Shown here: positions 43,047 through 52,711 of the stretch, piece by piece
Numbering within the stretch: the first letter of the stretch is position 1
Layout: every line of letters starts with the position of its first letter
Source of the DNA: Thalassotalea fonticola
GTDB taxonomy: Bacteria; Pseudomonadota; Gammaproteobacteria; Enterobacterales; Alteromonadaceae
Assembly: GCF_032911225.1 (NCBI RefSeq)
Contig: NZ_CP136600.1
Location: 3,782,001 to 3,846,000, forward strand
Direction: 5' to 3'
DNA: 64,000 nucleotides
Translations under genes and position numbers: made by a program
The notes under the pieces: generated by a model
What the model was told of the DNA's origin: nothing
Database searches by the model: none
The model's input: only the letters and a program-made list of their open reading frames with translations

Positions 43047-43075
43047 TGGTGCGCACCATGCACTTATTTTGCACA
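43047..43075. promoter_or_regulatory. NtrC-like enhancer dyads
   Basis: TGGTGCGCACCA is a perfect 12-base palindrome, directly followed by TGCACTTATTTTGCAC. Both contain GCAC/GTGC halves as in NtrC sites (TGCACYN5GGTGCA), though spacing is not canonical. About 105 bases upstream of the sigma-54 promoter, a normal enhancer distance. Confidence 0.55.
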
Positions 43076-43161
43076 ATTATTATTGAATATTTACGCAATG
43101 TTACTTCAACTTAAGCGCATCATTAGGTAAAGTACGCGTAAATGTAAAATAGAGTATTACT

Positions 43162-43833
43162 ATGTCTTCTTATTTAATTGCACCATCCATTCTATCAGCC
43201 GATTTTGCTCGTCTTGGTGATGATGTTGCTAAAGTATTAGCCGCTGGTGCTGATGTTGTTCATTTTGATGTAATGGATAATCATTTTGTGCCTAATTTAA
43301 CCTTTGGTCCAATGGTGTGTAAATCGTTAAGGGACTACGGTATTACCGCGCCTATCGATGTGCATTTAATGGTTAAGCCGGTTGATAGTTTAATACCTGG
43401 ATTTGCCAAAGCAGGCGCAGACATAATTACTTTTCACCCGGAAGCCAGCGATCATGTCGACCGTACTTTGCAACTTATCAAAGACCATGGTTGTAAAGCC
43501 GGCTTAGTGTTAAATCCTGCGACGCCTTTACAGGTACTCGATTTTGTTATGGATAAATTAGATGTTATTTTATTAATGTCTGTGAACCCGGGTTTTGGTG
43601 GACAATCATTTATTCCATCAACGCTAGATAAATTAAAGCTAGTAAAAGAAAAAATAACTGCCAGTGGGCGTGATATACGTTTGCAAATTGACGGTGGTGT
43701 AAAAGTAGATAATATTGCAGAAATAGCTGCAGCGGGCGCTGATATGTTTGTTGCCGGCTCGGCCATTTTCTCAAATAGCGATTACAAAGCAGTAATCGAT
43801 CAAATGCGCAGCAATCTTGCGCAAGTAGATTAA
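43162..43833 (+). CDS. rpe: Ribulose-phosphate 3-epimerase
   Basis: A 223-residue TIM-barrel epimerase interconverting ribulose 5-phosphate and xylulose 5-phosphate in the pentose phosphate pathway. Visible are [16 protein letters not shown] at the N-terminus, [18 protein letters not shown] with metal-binding His and Asp, [18 protein letters not shown] for the phosphate loop and LQIDGGV. Full length. It is followed 23 bases later by trpS, as in other gammaproteobacteria, but without the gph gene that E. coli has between them. Confidence 0.97.
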   Translation: MSSYLIAPSILSADFARLGDDVAKVLAAGADVVHFDVMDNHFVPNLTFGPMVCKSLRDYGITAPIDVHLMVKPVDSLIPGFAKAGADIITFHPEASDHVDRTLQLIKDHGCKAGLVLNPATPLQVLDFVMDKLDVILLMSVNPGFGGQSFIPSTLDKLKLVKEKITASGRDIRLQIDGGVKVDNIAEIAAAGADMFVAGSAIFSNSDYKAVIDQMRSNLAQVD

Positions 43834-43856
43834 CAGTTTAAGTTTTAAGGATATAC

Positions 43857-44861
43857 ATGTCTAAGCCAGTTGTATTAAGTGGTTGTCAACCATCAGGTGA
43901 TTTAACTATTGGTAACTATTTAGGTGCTCTGAAGCAGTGGGTGAACATGCAAGAGGATCATGACTGTTATTATATGTTGGTAGATCAGCATGCGATAACA
44001 GTTAGGCCTAACCCGGAAGCATTACGCAAAGCAACGTTAGATGGCTTGGCTCTATATTTAGCCTGTGGTATCGATCCAGGCAAGAGCACTATCTTTATTC
44101 AATCGCACGTTCCTGAGCATGCGCAATTAAGCTGGGTATTAAATAGTTATACGCAAATGGGCGAGCTTAACCGCATGACCCAATATAAAGATAAATCGCA
44201 AAAATCAGAAGCGAATATGAATAGCGGTTTATTTACTTATCCGGTATTGATGGCAGCCGATATTTTATTGTATCAAGCTGATCGTGTTCCTGTTGGTGAT
44301 GACCAAAAGCAACATCTTGAACTGGCGCGTGATATTGCTACTCGCTTTAACAATATTCATGGTGATATTTTTAAAGTGCCAGAGCCATATATTCCTAAAT
44401 TTGGTGCGCGGGTGATGAGTCTGCAAGAGCCGACTAAGAAAATGTCAAAATCAGACGATAATCCTAAAAACTTTATTGGCTTGTTAGAAGACCCGAAAAA
44501 AATCAGTAAAAAAATAAAGAGTGCTAAAACAGACGGTGATGAGCAAGCGAACATCTATCATAATGTTGCTGAAAAGCCAGGTGTTTCAAATCTGCTATCT
44601 TTATTGTCTTGTACTACCGGTAATTCAGTTGAGAGTTTAGTGCCTCAATATGAAGACAAGATGTATGGTCATTTAAAAGTAGATGTGGCTGATGCAGTTG
44701 TTGCTATGCTAGAGCCTATCCAGGCAAAGTATCATCAATACCGTGAAGATCAGGCATTCCTTAATCAGGTAATGCGTGAAGGTGCAGAAAAAGCATCAGC
44801 GAAAGCAAGTAAGGTACTTAGTTCTGTTTATGATGCGGTAGGCTTTATTCCACGCCCATAA
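43857..44861 (+). CDS. trpS: Tryptophanyl-tRNA synthetase
   Basis: A 334-residue class I aminoacyl-tRNA synthetase that charges tRNA-Trp. The HIGH-type motif is [13 protein letters not shown] (near 11-24) and the KMSKS loop is KKMSKSDDN near 195. [11 protein letters not shown] and [15 protein letters not shown] are also typical. AAGGAT lies about six bases before the ATG. Normal length. A 15-base-stem terminator follows. Confidence 0.97.
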   Translation: MSKPVVLSGCQPSGDLTIGNYLGALKQWVNMQEDHDCYYMLVDQHAITVRPNPEALRKATLDGLALYLACGIDPGKSTIFIQSHVPEHAQLSWVLNSYTQMGELNRMTQYKDKSQKSEANMNSGLFTYPVLMAADILLYQADRVPVGDDQKQHLELARDIATRFNNIHGDIFKVPEPYIPKFGARVMSLQEPTKKMSKSDDNPKNFIGLLEDPKKISKKIKSAKTDGDEQANIYHNVAEKPGVSNLLSLLSCTTGNSVESLVPQYEDKMYGHLKVDVADAVVAMLEPIQAKYHQYREDQAFLNQVMREGAEKASAKASKVLSSVYDAVGFIPRP

Positions 44862-44881
44862 ATTTGATAAATCGAATAAAG

Positions 44882-44916
44882 AAAGGGGTCAATGATATTT
44901 ATCATTGACCCCTTTT
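44882..44916 (+). terminator. Rho-independent terminator after trpS
   Basis: AAAGGGGTCAATGAT and ATCATTGACCCCTTT form a perfect 15-base stem with an ATTT loop and a T run. It may also stop the convergent VanZ-like gene. Confidence 0.92.
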
Positions 44917-44924
44917 GGCTATTA

Positions 44925-45317
44925 TTAAGCTGTGAGAAGACGTTGGTTATAACGACTACTTTGTTTGCCGAGATAAATCGATAATAAGGTAAATACCGCA
45001 ATACCGGTTAAGTTTGCCGTCAGATCAAATAAGCTAAATGTACGTGTTGCGATAAATATTTGGCTGAATTCTTCACTTGTACTAAATAAAAGCACCAATA
45101 CTGCGCCGTATTGATTCATTTTAATATTGCCGAAATAACGAAACTTAAATGCATAGTTCGCCAAGAAAGTTAGGCTGCCATACATAAAAATATGACCGAC
45201 TTTATCGCCGTAAGGCAGGGAATTTTTTATATCCATTACAATACTTTGCTGACCTGTATTGGCCATGAATAACACAACACATAAGAATGTAAAAAATAGC
45301 GCAGCGATAAATTTCAT
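44925..45317 (-). CDS. VanZ-like membrane protein
   Basis: A 130-residue protein with about four helices. GDKVGHIFMYGSLTFL and EEFSQIFIATRTFSLFDLTA are hallmark VanZ-family motifs (DKxxHxxxY and EExxQxxxxxRxxxxxDxxxN). The family includes the teicoplanin-resistance protein VanZ, but in gram-negative bacteria it is generally of unknown function. It is monocistronic and convergent with trpS. Confidence 0.82.
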   Translation of the reverse strand: MKFIAALFFTFLCVVLFMANTGQQSIVMDIKNSLPYGDKVGHIFMYGSLTFLANYAFKFRYFGNIKMNQYGAVLVLLFSTSEEFSQIFIATRTFSLFDLTANLTGIAVFTLLSIYLGKQSSRYNQRLLTA

Positions 45318-45437
45318 TTAATCGGATACCTGAGAGAGTTATTGCTTATATTGTAGGGATTTGAAAAAGTAATACTGTATTCGTATGTTAGTAATTTGTT
45401 AACAAAGTGCCTAGATCAATCCGATCTGTATATTTGC

Positions 45438-45767
45438 TTAGTCAGTTAAATCTTTTACCAGTGCAACTGCTTGACTTATTGTTTGGCAATTAATCTTTTC
45501 GATACAACATTCTCCCACTGTAGCAGCGTGTGCTCGCACCAGCTCAACAATATTCCCTACACTAGCAACGGCAAGGTAGTCATTGCTGTTAATGTTTTGT
45601 TGCAGTATTGGCAGAGAATAAACTTTACCGGTAGAATCAATCAATACGTCACGCTCGCTAAATATATAAAGCAACATTTCTTCATCATTTTGCCACTCGG
45701 TAAGTGAGCTTATATAGATAAGCTCATCTTCACCGTCGTGTTTAATAAAAGCAGGCCAAGTGATCAT
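45438..45767 (-). CDS. DUF4144-type small protein
   Basis: A 109-residue soluble protein beginning MITWPAFIKHDGEDELIYIS, which I associate with the DUF4144 family of Shewanella and Colwellia relatives. A second half (LAVASVGNIVELVRAHAATV) resembles an alpha/beta unit. It begins two bases after the MscS gene stop and is probably co-translated with it. Function unknown. Confidence 0.7.
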   Translation of the reverse strand: MITWPAFIKHDGEDELIYISSLTEWQNDEEMLLYIFSERDVLIDSTGKVYSLPILQQNINSNDYLAVASVGNIVELVRAHAATVGECCIEKINCQTISQAVALVKDLTD

Positions 45768-45769
45768 AA

Positions 45770-46891
45770 TTAACCGTTGTTTTCACTGTCAGCTTTTGCA
45801 ACGTTAACATCTGCAACTCTGCCGGGAAACTCTTTAATATAAAGGTCTTGTTTAGCATAGGGAATTTCAATATTGTGCTCGGCAAATTTTCTATAAATAG
45901 CGCTGTTGAGTTGATGAATTATGCGGCCCCTGAATGCAGGTTCACTGATCCAGCCCATTAATTCAAAATCTAAACTGGAGCCGCCAAACATTCTAAATCG
46001 CACTACCGGTAGTGGGTAAGAGCAGATATCAGCATCTTCTTTCGCGACTTCCATCAAGATCTGCTCAACTAAATCAATGTCGCTACCATAGGCAGCGCCA
46101 ACCTTAGCTCTAATTCGATATTTAGTACTAGGCCCGCCAGATTCATTGATCACCTTGGTATTACCCATTACCGAATTAGGCACGGTAACCTCAATGTTAT
46201 CGCGGGTTAATATGCGAGTACTGCGTAAGCCAATATTCGTAACCTCACCACGCTCGCCTGTTTCTAGCACAATGTAATCGCCAATTTTATATGGCGCATC
46301 GGCCATAATAAATACCCCGGAAAACAGATTAGCCAGAGTGTCTTTAGCGGCGAAACCGACCGCGATACCGACGATACCGGCAGAGGCAAGCCAGGCGGAC
46401 ATATCGATATCCCAGGAAGAAAATATGTAAAATACCGACAGGATAACAATTAGAATTAAGGCTAAATTTTCAAATAAAGGCAGCGTTTGATTATGTAAAA
46501 CCTGGAAGTGTTTATCATTGGCGGCCATATTTCTTAATACCACTTTCGTGATCCTAAGGAAAAACATGGTCCATAAAATGAGTAAAATAGTATATAAAAC
46601 CGGAAACATTATTGAGGTAATAGCTTCAGGTAGTTTGATAATGCTAGTGGCAACGGATAAACCGATCACCAAAATAGAATAAAACAATGGTTTATGCAGC
46701 AAATCAACAAGTTGATCATCTAGTTCGGCATTGGTCTTTGCGGTGTAACTTTTTACCCAGGCAATAATTACTTTGTCTAATATCCAGGCAAAAATAAGAG
46801 AAATTAGAATAATTACCGAAGCTTGTAATGCTGGGTCGTCACCAATATAACTTAGGTACTTCATTAGTTCTTGTTTCCAAGTTGCTTCCAT
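45770..46891 (-). CDS. Small-conductance mechanosensitive channel (MscS family)
   Basis: About 373 residues: four or five N-terminal helices, the pore helix region WLASAGIVGIAVGFAAKDTLANLFSGVFIM and the soluble beta domain (GDYIVLETGERGEVTNIGLRST, VTVPNSVMG) and C-terminal cage. MscS channels open under hypo-osmotic membrane tension. It is longer than E. coli MscS (286) and nearer the YbdG/YnaI style. I chose the ATG at 46891, six codons inside the longest frame, because AAAGGA lies six to seven bases upstream. The DUF4144 gene follows. Confidence 0.92.
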   Translation of the reverse strand: MEATWKQELMKYLSYIGDDPALQASVIILISLIFAWILDKVIIAWVKSYTAKTNAELDDQLVDLLHKPLFYSILVIGLSVATSIIKLPEAITSIMFPVLYTILLILWTMFFLRITKVVLRNMAANDKHFQVLHNQTLPLFENLALILIVILSVFYIFSSWDIDMSAWLASAGIVGIAVGFAAKDTLANLFSGVFIMADAPYKIGDYIVLETGERGEVTNIGLRSTRILTRDNIEVTVPNSVMGNTKVINESGGPSTKYRIRAKVGAAYGSDIDLVEQILMEVAKEDADICSYPLPVVRFRMFGGSSLDFELMGWISEPAFRGRIIHQLNSAIYRKFAEHNIEIPYAKQDLYIKEFPGRVADVNVAKADSENNG

Positions 46892-46937
46892 TATTAATTC
46901 CTTTCTCAATGTTTACTGGCTAGAGGTTAGTTACAAT

Positions 46938-48218
46938 TTATACTTTGTTTCTGCGAGCTTTATTACGACGTAAGTTTAAACAAGTGTCATTAATTAAATG
47001 TTGCCAAAATAGTGTAAACACTTTCAATGAAGTGTCCACGGGTTTGTTATTGGCTAAGCGAATAATTTGTTGATAGTAAAAACTCACTTGCCCAACGGTG
47101 TTCACCGACTTGATTAACGCGATAGGACTATTATTGCCCAAAACCCCATCTCCTATTTTTAATGTTGTTTCAAAGTCATCGATGCTATCTATGCTTTGCT
47201 CCAACAATAATTGCGATACATTTGGTTGCGTACATAATGGTCGCGCTAACCCAACCATGTCAATTTCACCACCCGTTATTGCTTGTTCCATAACTGCACG
47301 AGAACGAAAGCCGCCAGTGATCATTAACGGTACATTGGCAGAAGCTTTTATTGCATGCGCATATTCTAGAAAATAGGCTTCTCGGCGACGAGTACTTTCC
47401 CGAACTTCATTAGCTTCAACGCCCATTAAACTTAATTGCTCGTAAGTGCCGCCAGATATTTCAAGTAAATCGATACTATCTTCACTTAACCAAGCCGCGA
47501 CTTGCACGCAGTCCTCTAAACTAAAGCCGCCTTTTTGAAAATCAGCAGAATTTAACTTTACTGCGACAGGAAAATCATCACCAACCGCTTTACGTACGGC
47601 TTTTACAATGGCACGAGCAAAGCGTGCTCTGTTTTCAAGGCAACCACCCCATTGGTCAGTTCTTTGGTTGGTTTTAGGTGATAAAAATTGACTGATCAAA
47701 TAGCCATGCGCACAATGCACCTGCACACCGGTAAAGCCAGCTTCTTTAGCCAAGCTTGCGGTATTTGCGAAGCGTTGAATAATGTCTTCAATTTCTAATT
47801 GGGTTAGTGCTCTTGGTTTTGAAAATGAGCCAAGCATTTTTAGCTGCACATCGGATGGAGATAATGGCTCACTGTTAACCAAAGTGGGGCATTGACGGCC
47901 CGGGTGGCTGATTTGCATCCACAAATGGTTGCCATCTGTTGTACCAGCTCTTGCCCAATCTTTAAATTTATCCAGGGCTGAATCATCTTCTAGCACCACG
48001 TTTCCAGCGCGCTCTAAATAACGCTGATCAATCATTACATTACCGGTTATGTGAACACCTGTGCCGCCTTGTGACCAAGTTTTATAAAGTTGATTATGTA
48101 ATTTGGTAGGACGATCTAAAGAGTCAGCTAAACCCTCTGTCATCGCGCTTTTGCCAATGCGGTTATTAATGGTCGCACCGCATGGTAAGGTTAAAGGTTG
48201 AGCAAGTGGAGATGTCAT
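46938..48218 (-). CDS. NADH:flavin oxidoreductase, Old Yellow Enzyme family
   Basis: A 426-residue FMN enzyme. TIM-barrel blocks are HPGRQCP near 105-111, GVQVHCAHGYLISQFLSP with the substrate-binding His pair, RTDQWGG, and FPVAVKLNS; MITGGFR and MVGLARPL bind the FMN phosphate. Members reduce alkenes, nitro compounds or demethylate; this long subgroup with a C-terminal helix resembles NemA-like proteins of Shewanella. AGGGAAA precedes the ATG. It starts 48 bases after the bioH stop on the same strand. Physiological substrate unknown. Confidence 0.9.
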   Translation of the reverse strand: MTSPLAQPLTLPCGATINNRIGKSAMTEGLADSLDRPTKLHNQLYKTWSQGGTGVHITGNVMIDQRYLERAGNVVLEDDSALDKFKDWARAGTTDGNHLWMQISHPGRQCPTLVNSEPLSPSDVQLKMLGSFSKPRALTQLEIEDIIQRFANTASLAKEAGFTGVQVHCAHGYLISQFLSPKTNQRTDQWGGCLENRARFARAIVKAVRKAVGDDFPVAVKLNSADFQKGGFSLEDCVQVAAWLSEDSIDLLEISGGTYEQLSLMGVEANEVRESTRRREAYFLEYAHAIKASANVPLMITGGFRSRAVMEQAITGGEIDMVGLARPLCTQPNVSQLLLEQSIDSIDDFETTLKIGDGVLGNNSPIALIKSVNTVGQVSFYYQQIIRLANNKPVDTSLKVFTLFWQHLINDTCLNLRRNKARRNKV

Positions 48219-48266
48219 GGCTTTCCCTGTAATGCTTGTATTTTTATGTTTTATCCCGAGTTCAGG

Positions 48267-49055
48267 TTATTTAACAATTATGTTACCAGTAATCCAATCG
48301 GTTAACACGGTATAAAACTCATCGCTGTGAGATATGAAAGGTGCATGCGAAGCTCGATGAAAAGTATAACTGTCACTGTTTGGTAGTAATTTGTCCATTT
48401 GCTCAATCATTGCTTTTGGAACTAACGAATCTAATCGGCCATACATGCGCAGTATTGGTAAATTAAGCGCTTGTATTTTTGCTCGCAAATCAACAGTTTC
48501 TAACAGTGACAATGATGCATCCAATGTAGCCGTATTAGGCTCTGGATGTTGATTTATCAAGGTTTTTATTTGCTTAATGTCATTACGCACATGCTCTGAA
48601 CCCATGGCTTGAATTTTTAGAAATCCTTCAATAGTTTTATGAGCATCAACACTTAATTGTTGATGAAATGCTTGTAATAACTCTGCTTTGATTCCCGGCC
48701 AATTGGCTTGCTCAATGAAATACGGAGAGCTAGTGACGCTGACTAAGGCATGAGCTTTTTCTTTGTGGTGTAAAGCGATGTTAGTGGCAACTAGCCCACC
48801 TAAAGACCAACCAATAATAATGGCAGGTTTGGCGATACATTTTGCAACCATAGCAGTGATATTTTCCAGCGAATAATCTGCCAAAAGTACATCGGTATTT
48901 TGACCAAACCCAGGCAAGTCGATGGTAGTCACTTGATAATGAGCGCTAAGCTGTTCTGCTATTGGCGAAAAAATAGCACTGTTAAGTCCCCAGCCATGGA
49001 TAAAAACTAGCGGGAAACCATTGCCAAAGGTGTTAAATTTTAATTGTTCTGCCAT
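48267..49055 (-). CDS. bioH: Pimeloyl-ACP methyl ester carboxylesterase
   Basis: A 262-residue alpha/beta hydrolase of the BioH type, which removes the methyl ester from pimeloyl-ACP in biotin synthesis. The oxyanion HGWG lies at 20-23, the nucleophile Ser is in GWSLGG (Ser 84), and the acid/His pair is in LPILRMYGRLDSLVP and HASHAPFISH. Divergently placed next to comF, as in E. coli (bioH-gntX), which supports the assignment over a generic hydrolase. Confidence 0.92.
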   Translation of the reverse strand: MAEQLKFNTFGNGFPLVFIHGWGLNSAIFSPIAEQLSAHYQVTTIDLPGFGQNTDVLLADYSLENITAMVAKCIAKPAIIIGWSLGGLVATNIALHHKEKAHALVSVTSSPYFIEQANWPGIKAELLQAFHQQLSVDAHKTIEGFLKIQAMGSEHVRNDIKQIKTLINQHPEPNTATLDASLSLLETVDLRAKIQALNLPILRMYGRLDSLVPKAMIEQMDKLLPNSDSYTFHRASHAPFISHSDEFYTVLTDWITGNIIVK

Positions 49056-49116
49056 GCTTATTTAATATCGTTTGGGTATACAGTTATATTCATATATTAA
49101 GCAAAGGAAGGCTTGA

Positions 49117-49863
49117 ATGGAAATTAACCGAGCAAAAATATCAATTTTTCTGCAAAATTCTTTTTTGAACGTAGGCAAAATAACCAAAAAAATCACAGCT
49201 GCCTTTCATTGTTGTGATTTATGTAATCAGCCCAGTGATAAATTTTCATTATTATGTAGCACCTGCTATCAAGATATCAGTCGTTTTAATTTAACCACAG
49301 TAAATAGTAATTTATTAAACCATCCGAGAATCAACAAAAATTTACCAAGGATCCGTTTTCAGCAGCTAATTGCATTAGCGCCCTATTGTTGGCCTTATAC
49401 CCGCTGGATTAGTGAGCTTAAATATCAACAACGCTTTGAATTAGCACCCTTGTTGGCACAAATGCTGGCCGTGCATATTAAACAATACATCACATCCCAA
49501 GACCTACCCAGGTTATTGATTTGTGTTCCTATACACCACAAACGTTTAAAAGCCAGGCAATTTAATCAAGCTGCGTTGATTGCGAAAGCTTTAGCTAAAC
49601 AATTAGATTGTGAATACAACGAAACAATGATTGTTCGCCAGCTTAAAACTGACCCACAAGTAGGGCAAAGTGGTGTGGCTAGAAGGCGCAATCTAAAAGG
49701 TGCATTTGCAATTGATAAATCAATGCAGCTCCCCAAACATGTTGGTATTGTCGATGATGTGGTAACTACAGGAGCAACAGTTAGCGAAATGAGTAAATTA
49801 TTAACTCAACACGGTGTTCAAAAAATTACCGTGTTGAGTGTTTGTTTATCTATGCCAGCTTAA
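49117..49863 (+). CDS. ComF/GntX-type phosphoribosyltransferase-like protein
   Basis: A 248-residue ComF-family protein. An N-terminal zinc-binding cysteine pattern (CCDLCNQP, CSTCYQD) is followed by a type I phosphoribosyltransferase fold with the PRPP loop VGIVDDVVTTGATVSEM. Relatives act in DNA uptake (ComF) or gluconate metabolism (GntX name only). GGAAGG precedes the ATG. Its last ~60 bases form a 12-base perfect inverted repeat, an unusual position for a hairpin. It is divergent from bioH and convergent with the M14 peptidase gene. Confidence 0.9.
   Translation: MEINRAKISIFLQNSFLNVGKITKKITAAFHCCDLCNQPSDKFSLLCSTCYQDISRFNLTTVNSNLLNHPRINKNLPRIRFQQLIALAPYCWPYTRWISELKYQQRFELAPLLAQMLAVHIKQYITSQDLPRLLICVPIHHKRLKARQFNQAALIAKALAKQLDCEYNETMIVRQLKTDPQVGQSGVARRRNLKGAFAIDKSMQLPKHVGIVDDVVTTGATVSEMSKLLTQHGVQKITVLSVCLSMPA
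49804..49839 (+). repeat. Hairpin inside the comF 3' end
   Basis: ACTCAACACGGT and ACCGTGTTGAGT are perfect 12-base arms with a 12-base loop, within codons of the last 20 residues, followed by GTTTGTTT. It may serve as the gene's terminator or as an RNA-stability element. Confidence 0.55.
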
Positions 49864-49892
49864 AGACTTTGGCATAAATTTATAGAACAGCT

Positions 49893-52448
49893 TTATTCTT
49901 TACCATTAACACTAAATGCTTTTGAGAAGAACAACGCGTTAGCAACAATTTTTGCCGTGCCTTGCCAGTAGCCTCGAAAAACTAAATTACTGGTACTTGC
50001 TATAATTCGGCCTTTGCCAACATTATGCGCAATTATCGCCGCATTACCGCTAACTTTATCAACCATTTCTGGCGCAGCATAACCGCTGAGCAGAGGTGAA
50101 TTGGTAAAACGTGCAACTGTAATAAACGGTTTTGATGGTTGCTCCATGATCACCGTACTATTTTTAAAAATTGGCATTGTTTCATCGCTATAGCCATAAG
50201 CTAAAGGATGGCTTAAATCGAGGTTGGTCGAAAATATTGTACCGGCAATAAGTTTTTGTGCGCGCAAAGCTGTTTTATCAGCATAGGTTAAATTATTCGT
50301 GCTAAATAAGCGGTTGATTTCATTTTTACTGGTAAAACTTGCATCCAATAAATTTTTAGCGGCTAAATATTTTAACGCTCGCTTTTGCGCATAAATGCTG
50401 CCACCTTGCTCTAACCAAGCCTTCAGTTTTTTACTGCTGCCTTCAGGCATCGCTTTATATTCACCATCGACCATAATAATATGGCTGTAGGCGGATAAAT
50501 CAATATTAGCTAATCGACTTGTTTCAACAATGCTCACCGGGATATTTAAGGTGTTATCAAGGTAATAAAGCATATGACCGGCTTCATTAGGCGTTACACC
50601 TTGACCGCCCATCATCAAAACTTTTACCGGGGCCAGTGACTTTAATGAAGGGCTGCCTAAGTCGATCCCTTGCATCGTTAAGCCGGTGGCGATAGCCGTT
50701 AGCTCAATAGATACCTGTTGTTGAATAGATGTTAGGGTCTCAAACCATGTATCGCTTTGTTGTAATCCTTGTGGAATTACAATAGTTCCGGCTGAAAAAC
50801 TCTCGGTTTTCTGGCCAATTTGGGCAGTAAATGCTTTGGTTGCTACCTTTGCACTGATACCACTGTTTAATAACTTATTCAGCATTTTCGGTGCCAAGTA
50901 ATTGTCCCATTTAAATGCATAGGCGTATGCTGGAGTTGTTGGAAAAATTACATTTTCTTTAACAGGTTGCCACGGAGTTGAAGCAAACTTTAAACTTCTA
51001 CTGCTTTCTATCTGCACTGAATTAATATTATAAGCTAGTGGTAAAGTCCAACCGGAAACATCATAAAAGGTGTTATCTTTAAATGAAGTTACTCGCTCGA
51101 AAATCGTTTTAATTAAACGGTATTGGTTTTGCTTCAACGGAATATAGTAACTCTTACCTTGCTGGTAACTTTGCTCATCACCTTGATAGGTTTTTGTTAG
51201 CGGGTACGCTTGTATTTGATGTTGATTTAACAGAGCTAAAAATGTGTTTAATCGATAAGAGTCTTTGTCTTCATTAATCAAATAACCAACGTAGTCTTCA
51301 TCACTCACCAAGTTATCGATGCTTTTATAAAACTCATTTCTATGACGATGTAATTTATCTTTATTTTCTTTTGCTGCGGTTAGGGTTGAAAAAGACGTTA
51401 ACACATGATTTTTAATACCAAAGCCAAACGTGAGTTCACCGTTACTACTGTCGGTTGCAAAGCCTCGAGAGCTGGCTTGCTCAAATAGAATACCTACGGC
51501 AGCATTAATGTCTGGGTAAGTAGAACCTTTACCATAATAAAAATCATCAAAACCTTCTTCGCTGTAATATAAACGATTATCAGCATCGAGCGCTTTTGCA
51601 TGATAGCTAGCAAACAGCTGAGTTAAAGCAATTGTTTTAGCAGGTGTTATTGGGTTATCACGCGAAGGGACGCCGGGCTGAAAAAAATAATTGCCATCTT
51701 TGCCCATCTCATGAAAATCGGCTAACACATTAGGTTTGTAATAATGAAAATTCTTTACTCGGTTTTGGCTCTCTACTTGCGAAAGTGGTAACCAATCACG
51801 ATTTAAATCAAACATAAAATGGTTCGTTCGCCCTGATGGCCATTGACGAATATGAGTACGATGATTAGGGTCAGTATTAAAAGATTGGTTACGGTTTGAA
51901 TTAACCCAAGTGGTGAATAAGTCCATTCCATCGGGATTCAAGCTTGGCTCAATAACAACAATGACATTATCTAGGATAGCATTAATGTCGCTTGATATAG
52001 CTGCCGCTAATTGATAAGCAACAAGCATAGAGGCATTGGCGCCAGATATTTCATTGCCATGAATACTGTAACCTAACCAAACAACAACAGGAGCATTAGG
52101 ATCTTGTTTGCCGGTTGCTCTGCGGTTAGCTAGAATCTTATCTAAATTTTCAATGTTAGCTTTACTACTGATAGTGGCGACTACTTGACGACGATGTTCA
52201 TTGGTATACCCAATGTCGGTAAGAAGAACATTGTCGCTGGCGTTCGCCAAAGCATCAAAATATTGCATTAACTGATCGTGGCGTACATGTCTGTCGCCAA
52301 CGTTAAACTTTAAAATAGACTGCGGAGTTGGAATGTCTACGCGGTATTGGGTTTGCTTACCAAAGTAGTAATCCAGCGGTTCTGCATGTACAAATGTAGC
52401 TGCACTAAGGCTGCAAAGTATCAAAGCTTTAATTAATTTGAACAACAC
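49893..52448 (-). CDS. M14-family zinc carboxypeptidase, exported
   Basis: An 851-residue secreted peptidase with signal peptide (ALILCSLSAATFVHA, cleavage near residue 22). The M14 domain occupies roughly residues 30-350: zinc ligands in SIHGNEISG (His, Glu), the substrate block PSLNPDGMD, and FDLNRDWLPLS with DFHEMG downstream. The catalytic Glu is probably in GILFEQASSRG. The C-terminal ~450 residues are a class I glutamine amidotransferase-like region (LMMGGQGVTPNEAGHMLYY), common in this family. The start is GTG (52448) or the adjacent TTG; GGAG fits both. It interrupts the usual comF-nfuA order. Confidence 0.9.
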   Translation of the reverse strand: MLFKLIKALILCSLSAATFVHAEPLDYYFGKQTQYRVDIPTPQSILKFNVGDRHVRHDQLMQYFDALANASDNVLLTDIGYTNEHRRQVVATISSKANIENLDKILANRRATGKQDPNAPVVVWLGYSIHGNEISGANASMLVAYQLAAAISSDINAILDNVIVVIEPSLNPDGMDLFTTWVNSNRNQSFNTDPNHRTHIRQWPSGRTNHFMFDLNRDWLPLSQVESQNRVKNFHYYKPNVLADFHEMGKDGNYFFQPGVPSRDNPITPAKTIALTQLFASYHAKALDADNRLYYSEEGFDDFYYGKGSTYPDINAAVGILFEQASSRGFATDSSNGELTFGFGIKNHVLTSFSTLTAAKENKDKLHRHRNEFYKSIDNLVSDEDYVGYLINEDKDSYRLNTFLALLNQHQIQAYPLTKTYQGDEQSYQQGKSYYIPLKQNQYRLIKTIFERVTSFKDNTFYDVSGWTLPLAYNINSVQIESSRSLKFASTPWQPVKENVIFPTTPAYAYAFKWDNYLAPKMLNKLLNSGISAKVATKAFTAQIGQKTESFSAGTIVIPQGLQQSDTWFETLTSIQQQVSIELTAIATGLTMQGIDLGSPSLKSLAPVKVLMMGGQGVTPNEAGHMLYYLDNTLNIPVSIVETSRLANIDLSAYSHIIMVDGEYKAMPEGSSKKLKAWLEQGGSIYAQKRALKYLAAKNLLDASFTSKNEINRLFSTNNLTYADKTALRAQKLIAGTIFSTNLDLSHPLAYGYSDETMPIFKNSTVIMEQPSKPFITVARFTNSPLLSGYAAPEMVDKVSGNAAIIAHNVGKGRIIASTSNLVFRGYWQGTAKIVANALFFSKAFSVNGKE

Positions 52449-52711
52449 AAGGCTCCAGAATATAACAGTAAAATTTAATTAATGACTTAAAATTATAGTC
52501 TTTTTAATGGCTTAACAAAACAAAGAATATTAAATAGCTATTTATTATTGAAATAGAGCAATAAACTGCAGCAAAAATAACGACAAAACTAGCTTGTCGG
52601 CGCTGACAATAGTATTATAACAACATACTTGAGTTGTTTAGTCGGGTATTGTCATTTTTAAAACGGCACTTTCAGCGCTAAACAAAGTAGAACTATTTAA
52701 TGGAAACAAAG

